The translations under genes and the position numbers were made by a program. A stretch of DNA of 64,000 bases, taken from positions 661,001 through 725,000 of the forward strand of contig JAQFVV010012491.1 of assembly GCA_028023455.1 (NCBI GenBank). Direction: 5' to 3'. Source of the stretch: Epiperipatus broadwayi (taxonomy: Eukaryota; Onychophora; Udeonychophora; Euonychophora; Peripatidae). This document shows positions 58,589 through 64,000 of the stretch, piece after piece (positions within the stretch are counted from its first letter, which is position 1; each line of letters starts with the position of its first letter). The notes beneath the pieces were generated by a model. The model did not search any database and was not told the DNA's origin. It saw only the letters and a program-made list of their open reading frames with translations.

Positions 58589-61162
58589 TGGTTTCACCAT
58601 TCACTGTGGACTAACTAAGACCCTAAGTCCAACCACAGTGAATGTATGTTTCTTTTTCAAACTAAATTTATCGTTTTCTCAAATAGTTGCCTAAATTAAA
58701 GAAGGAATTGTGTTAAAGAGAAAAGATTTAATAAAATAAAATATAGAAAGTTAAAATTATATTTGCAACTATTTTTAAAATATATTTGGTAGAATTCGAT
58801 AAGATAAAAATTTTCTTAATTAAATAGAATCCATTAAGAAAAGGAATTAATTAATAAAACATTTTTCTGAGTTAGATAAAATAAGAGATAACAGGAAAAA
58901 TTTGAAACAACGGGCATGATTCGCTACTAATTAGCAGATTAAAGATATAATGGGAAAAGGGTATAAATAAAGACTTTTCTTTTGTTCTTGGTCTTATGCT
59001 TGTGGGTAACCAGTGCTGAAGGTCAGAGAGAAAATCTTAAGAATTTTGTTGGAAGAAATTTTGTTGAAAGATTGGACAATATAGCGAAATCTTGCTTGCT
59101 GTACTTACTTCAAGCTGCACTCTATTCTTTCAGCATATAAATAAAAAATCCAGAAATGTGTTGCTCTGCAAAAATGCAGGGGTAACCTCTTTGCCTTCGC
59201 TCTCCTGAGCCATTCCTGAGGCAGGAGTTCTAATCATGTAAGCTAGCCAGAGAACTAAAGTGTCTGCCCTGTATCCGTGAATATCTGCCCTCAAACATGG
59301 AAAAACAAAGTTGAAGAACCGAGAAGACTTGTGGTAAACCTCTAATGAACTCATCTTGACCCACCCCATCTAGTTACCGGTAACGTTACCATAAATTAAC
59401 AAAAAAAAATCTCTTTGTTAATTTACAAATTCACTCTAGCTAGAATGATGTTTTTCTATATATATGGTTTTTTTTTTAATTTATGTGTTCGTATCTTGTC
59501 AAATTATATTTCATTAATTGCTTTCTTTTTTTTTTTATCGTAATGGGAGGGGTTATTATATATAATGGTGGCCATAGTTCTTATTAATTTAATTGAAAAA
59601 TACTTCGTTTAACTTTCCGCCATTATACTCCCGTAATTAAGTTATTTATTTTATATAAATATTTATTTAGAAAGAAAAGGAAGCAAATCATAGAAAGTGC
59701 AAAACTCTATTTTAAAATCAAGATTTAAATTGCTAAATATTCTATTATAAAACTTTCCAAACTTTAACTTAGTTTTTTTTTGTATACATATTAAAGAAAG
59801 ATCCTTATCAAATGCCTGTATATTTTAGTCAATGAAGGGTTACAAATTTAATGTTATATTTTGAAGAGCATGAAATAAAACGTTCGCATTTATATTTTAG
59901 TAATAAGAGAGAGTACATTTTGACAATATGTATTAAAAATTATTAAATAGCATTGACTCTGGGGTGTGTTGGTTAAACTTCAACTAAATCAATAAAATAT
60001 CTGCCCTCTTGTTTTAGTGATCTGAATTTTATAAAAGGGAAGTTACTATTTTTCTGTGGATTTTCAGTGATAGTTGAGCTTTCTTAATATATATATATTT
60101 TGCAGAGGGTTTCTTTTTTAAATTTAAAGGTCGTTGACCGTATTTATATGGCATCGTGCCTCGGGTGATCTACTGGGCTGCTCAGCATATATGACAGTGC
60201 TTCTTTTTCCAAGTTTGCTTAGGTTAACATACCTACATTCGGACCTTCTGAAAAATAAATAAATTGTTCTGGATCTCATGTCGATATCAGTCCCTTCAAT
60301 GTACGTAACTGGACATAAGCAACAAAAACTCCGATCCTGAATCCGGGTCACACATTTAGTGAACGGATTCCATTTTTTTCTCTAACCTAGTTTGGAGATG
60401 GAGAGCTATCCGGTCTTGTGTTAACCTCTTGGTAACTGTTGTCTCGAGCCTCACAGCCCACTATATGCTCTCGCCTTTGTGCATGGTCTTGTATATTTAT
60501 ATTTATTAGGAAATCTTTCTCAAAATCTCATAGAAATGTTTCAATTATGGCTGGAAATTCCTGCTGGGGTCACTTTATCATTCTTCTTAAATCATAAGTA
60601 GGGCTGTGATTTAAACCTGTCCAAAGTGTTTAGTTGAGTTTGACCACCTATTTATTTCTGTTTTCCAACCACAGAGTTAATTAATCATGTCTCTCTCTCT
60701 TGATTTCTTTTACATAACACTTCCATTGGCTGGAATATTTTAAAGAAGAAATTATAACGTAAAAATTTTGTCTGTTCTTATCATTAGGATCAATGGATCT
60801 TTCATATATGTCTATCCAGTTGTAGTGAAAATAGCATGCGACACTATTAATAAAGCATTGTGTGAATTATTTTAATGTCAATAATAAAAATTTCTGTTAT
60901 CTTTCATTCACTATAAATAAAACCACTTAGTATTGTTTTTCTTTTGTGACATACGTATGTACATCTGATCATTATATATGTAAAAATTCCTTTTCATGGT
61001 CTCTTCTCTCCCTGACCACCGGGCATACATTAAGATTAAATTCTAGTGAGGTTTGGGGAGTAAGTCGCTTAGTAGCAATCTAGAGGAGTAGGTGAGGTTC
61101 GAACCCCCTCTATCTGCATCTCTAGGTTAGGTTAAAGCAGCTCTACTTTTCTTACCATTACA
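58540..61162 (+). repeat. 3' LTR of the Gag-protease element
   Basis: Starts TGAAGCTGTGC after a purine-rich GATGGGTTCTAGGAATA (likely polypurine tract, 58523-58539) and ends TTACCATTACA against a TA run at 61163. Its internal TA tract is longer and purer than in the 5' copy. Confidence 0.85.
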
Positions 61163-63440
61163 ATATATATATATATAAGGTAATACACCAAATAAACAAT
61201 TATAATTTCCACTTATTAAGTTTAATATAAGAACATATAATTTATTAAACCAAAAACAAAACAAAAAAGATTGGAAAACAACAAAACCTTGTAAATATGT
61301 ATATACAATGTCTATTAATAAAGGTAAATATTTAAAATAAATTAAAAAAATAATTTTTTAAATATTATTTTATTGCACAAATTTTCATATTTTCACTTTT
61401 CTTTTAATTATAAAAATAAATTAGTAATATATATTTTTCTTTGATTTTTTAAAAATATGTTTTTATTCTGTTACTTTAAAAATATATTTATTTTGGTTAA
61501 AGTTAATATATTTAAAACTTTTTTTTAATTGTATTTTATTTATTTCAAAATTTAAAAATTTCTAAAGTTAATTGGAAAAATATTGGAGATATGTTTTTTA
61601 AGAAAATGTATTTGTTAGTATAAAAAATAATTATATTGCTTACAAAATTTTTTGAATCCTCTGATGTAAAAGATATCAATATTGTTATTGTTGTTTTTGA
61701 CGGCAAGACATTTTTTGTTGTTGTTGTTTTTAAAATTATCTTGGGAATGTAAAAGATAGTCCTGAAAACGTGAAAGATTAAAATTTTTCATAGTATTTTA
61801 TAATAGCTGCAGAACAGAAGACATTACCAGTATAGAGCAAAAATGTAAGTTAAAAATAGATCAATATTGTTTATACTTATAATTGTACAATAACAATCAG
61901 CTAAGGAATGTTTGAATTATATGTCTTTATCTCAGTAAGTAAAAATACAACCTTTCAAATGTTCACTATAAACTACAAGATGCATGGATAGTTTATCTCA
62001 AGTATAAAAAGTCTACTGAGATTCCTATTTCAAGGATAAAGCTGCTTAAGATTTAATAAATTAAATGGATTTATACTTTTGATGTTACCTAAATTTCCTT
62101 ACATGCATTTACATATATAGAGGTAATGTCAATCAAGAATACAAAAAACTGTAATTATTTAAAGAATTAAAAAAGTTCATGAATTTAATCTACAGAACCT
62201 TATTAATTAAGCTACAATACATTGCTAAAATATTTTCATGTAAAAAATATTTCATTAAATATTAAATAGTAAAAATACTTGCAGATTGATTTCATGCAAA
62301 ATCTTAGGTGAGATTAGAACTTAGAATTCTATGTATCTAATTTTCTGGTGTATATTTCTATTTAGTTTTGAAAAGTTTCTATTTATGAATTATATGTATT
62401 AGATACTTGTATATACTCACATATATTTTAAACAATATTTTTAAATATGTATTAAATTAGGATTTCTCTTATTTCATACTAATGTAAAATTTATTTAATA
62501 ATTTAGATGTTTAAAGTTATTTGAACTTGCAATTGAATATCATGCACATATGGATATATATTTTGATTATATTTTGTTATATATATGAATATATTTATTA
62601 AATTCATGTATATTATTATATATATTAACTTTTATTATTTTTAAATATTTTTTACTAAAACTATGGTCTTAGCTGTATTAATGATTTAATATACTTTCGA
62701 TTCATATGATTTGTGATACTATTATTATATAATATATTGAACTCATAGTTTTCTAGTCTGAGGGAATTAATGTTTTCACTGATTGAGTTCTGTAGTTTGT
62801 TTGTAATGAGTATCAATATATAAACAGGCTTAATAATTAGTGGAGTTGGTGTTTATCATAATCATGCAATAAACACAACACTTTTTTTAGAGAATATATG
62901 GTGTTCTATATAAATGTATTTTTTGGTTTGAGAATGAATGTATAATTAGGTGTAATACTTGCTGGACATATATGCACACCTGTATTCAAGGCTAATTTAT
63001 GTGTCTATGATAGATTTAGGGTACCAAAATGAGTACTGATCAAATGCATCATCATTATTACTAAATTATTCATTATTTTTGTAAAACTATATAGTTACAT
63101 TTATTTCTAATCACTGTGGCTATTATATAGATACTTTTTTTGCAGTCAGGCATTAATTCAATTTATATACTGTTATGTATTTAACAACATAATGTGAAAT
63201 TCTTGCACTTTGTTACATTTTTGGTAAGCAAGGGCTTCTTACATACCAATAAATAAAGGATGGCACTATAAATAATATAATAAATTTTAGACATATTAGA
63301 TTTTCGAAATTGCATCTACAAATTATATAATAGTTTATCTGTTGTTGCATTGATATTAAAAGTTGATCTATATAATACAATTTTTAAAAAAGTTAATTAT
63401 ATTGTTGCTGCAATAGTTTTTTTTACTATTACAATTTTAG
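61163..63440 (+). other. Last 2.3 kb of the giant intron
   Basis: AT-rich sequence with short simple repeats. I recognise no transposon, RNA gene or exon in it. It ends with the acceptor ACAATTTTAG. Confidence 0.6.
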
Positions 63441-63535
63441 GAATAAATGGAGAAGTTCGTCTTGATCCATATGGTGATCGATATGGAGATTTTTCATTAT
63501 GGGACATGACAGAATGGAAAGAAGGAAAGTTTGAA
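63441..63535 (+). CDS. Natriuretic-peptide-receptor-like guanylate cyclase, internal exon (end of ANF-receptor domain)
   Basis: This 95-bp exon completes a codon begun at 28900 and reads INGEVRLDPYGDRYGDFSL, WDMTEWKEGKFE. This is the C-terminal hallmark of ANF-receptor domains: after M-W-N-R-T/S-F-x-G comes a β-strand (G-x-V/L-x-I-D), the motif N/Y-G-D-R-x-x-D-F/Y-S-L-x-D-M, then a G-x-F/R-x-V strand. The acceptor is TTTTAG and the donor GTATGC, leaving phase 0. The next exon should carry the remaining ectodomain and the transmembrane segment and lies beyond the window. Together with the exons at 16484 and 28765 it gives about 127 contiguous residues of ectodomain. Confidence 0.92.
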
Positions 63536-64000
63536 GTATGCTGATTTATATATTTTAAAGCTATAATATTATAAAGTTTGTCTTGTAGAATATATATATC
63601 AACCAGGGGGGAAAAGGCGTAATGGAGTACAATATTGATCAAAAAGTAAAGTGTATTATATATATATATAAAGATATTTTAAAATGCACCTAAACCTTAC
63701 TTAGCGATTGACTACTTATCGATATTTCACAATAGCGATCATCATCATTTTGTACCCACTACTTTGATTTACAATTTATTATTCACTATAACAAACGGGA
63801 ATTTTGTTTTTTTTAATTTAGAACGTATAAACTTAAAATATATATAATTAATGAATCTATAATACTATATATATACTTAGTTTCCAACCAGTAACCACCT
63901 AAACATTCACAGTAAATATAGCAACCAATATCTCTATATATACTGTACATATAAGTGTTGAATGTCTTTAGAAAAATTAAACTTTATTTAAATATAATGT
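63536..64000 (+). other. Start of the next receptor intron
   Basis: Begins GTATGC. AT-rich, with a short TA run at about 63657-63671 and no recognised element. Confidence 0.6.

Larger units (their letters stand above)
52991..61162 (+). mobile_element. Gag-protease-only LTR retrotransposon with ~2.6-kb LTRs
   Basis: LTRs at 52991-55574 and 58540-61162 flank a ~2.97-kb interior holding a primer-binding site, a Gag-protease ORF and a remnant of pol. Both outer ends abut TA runs. The LTRs carry clearly more differences than those of the Gypsy element, including a ~25-bp indel near 59255-59280 and very different internal TA-tract lengths, so this insertion is older than the Gypsy copy. Lacking RT, RNase H and integrase, it is non-autonomous. 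Confidence 0.85.
28901..63440 (+). other. Giant receptor intron of about 34.5 kb
   Basis: The donor GTTTGC at 28901 and the acceptor ACAATTTTAG ending at 63440 bracket phase-1 exons whose joined protein continues the receptor hallmark directly (…TFS-G-INGEVRLD), so no exon is missing between them. The intron holds one SINE, an inverted SINE pair around a 4.3-kb block, two LTR retrotransposons of 8-8.5 kb, a MITE and other fold-backs. In 29500-30420, 35140-37040, 45880-49730 and 50820-52980 I recognise nothing but AT-rich sequence, simple repeats and the short items listed. Confidence 0.8.

Overview
This window is strongly A+T-rich, intron- and transposon-dominated metazoan DNA, most likely from an invertebrate. 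There is no operon structure, no ribosome-binding-site pattern and no dense ORF tiling. Real coding sequence occurs as short exons with good splice sites or as retrotransposon polyproteins. The species cannot be fixed from sequence alone. The one host gene I can support is on the + strand and runs through most of the window. Three exons, at 16484-16638, 28765-28900 and 63441-63535, encode consecutive parts of the extracellular ligand-binding (ANF-receptor) domain of a natriuretic-peptide-receptor-like membrane guanylate cyclase. Their splice phases agree across introns of about 12.1 kb and 34.5 kb. The 5' exons and the transmembrane, kinase-homology and cyclase exons lie outside the window or were not recognised. 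LAYOUT. 1-8.7 kb: an old, decayed Ty3/Gypsy element (minus strand, K02A2.6-like) split by a younger non-autonomous LTR element (130-4973) with two LTRs of about 2.1 kb and only about 0.6 kb of non-coding interior. 8.7-16.5 kb: no recognised exon; SINE pieces, an inverted SINE pair, a 28-bp minisatellite, an inverted array of ~450-bp units and a perfect 66-bp palindrome. 16.5-28.8 kb: first intron, with a decayed RTE-like LINE carrying a SINE insertion, fold-back elements and relics of the ~450-bp repeat. 28.9-63.4 kb: giant intron. It holds an inverted SINE pair around an unexplained 4.3-kb TGT...ACA-bounded block (30653-34933), a nearly intact Gypsy element on the minus strand (37087-45600, ~1.95-kb LTRs, gag-pro-RT-RNaseH-integrase with one frameshift), a fold-back MITE, and a Gag-protease-only LTR element (52991-61162, ~2.6-kb LTRs). 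HOW IT FITS TOGETHER. The receptor gene accounts for the splice-bounded coding; almost all other complex sequence is mobile DNA that has expanded its introns. A recurring theme is that LTR elements with termini near TGTAAC...GTTACA sit exactly inside (TA)n microsatellites, which suggests a shared target preference. The non-autonomous element at 130-4973 and the Gag-protease element at 52991-61162 share a primer-binding-site region, so the second family, or an intact relative, may mobilise the first. No CRISPR array, rRNA gene or functional tRNA gene was seen.
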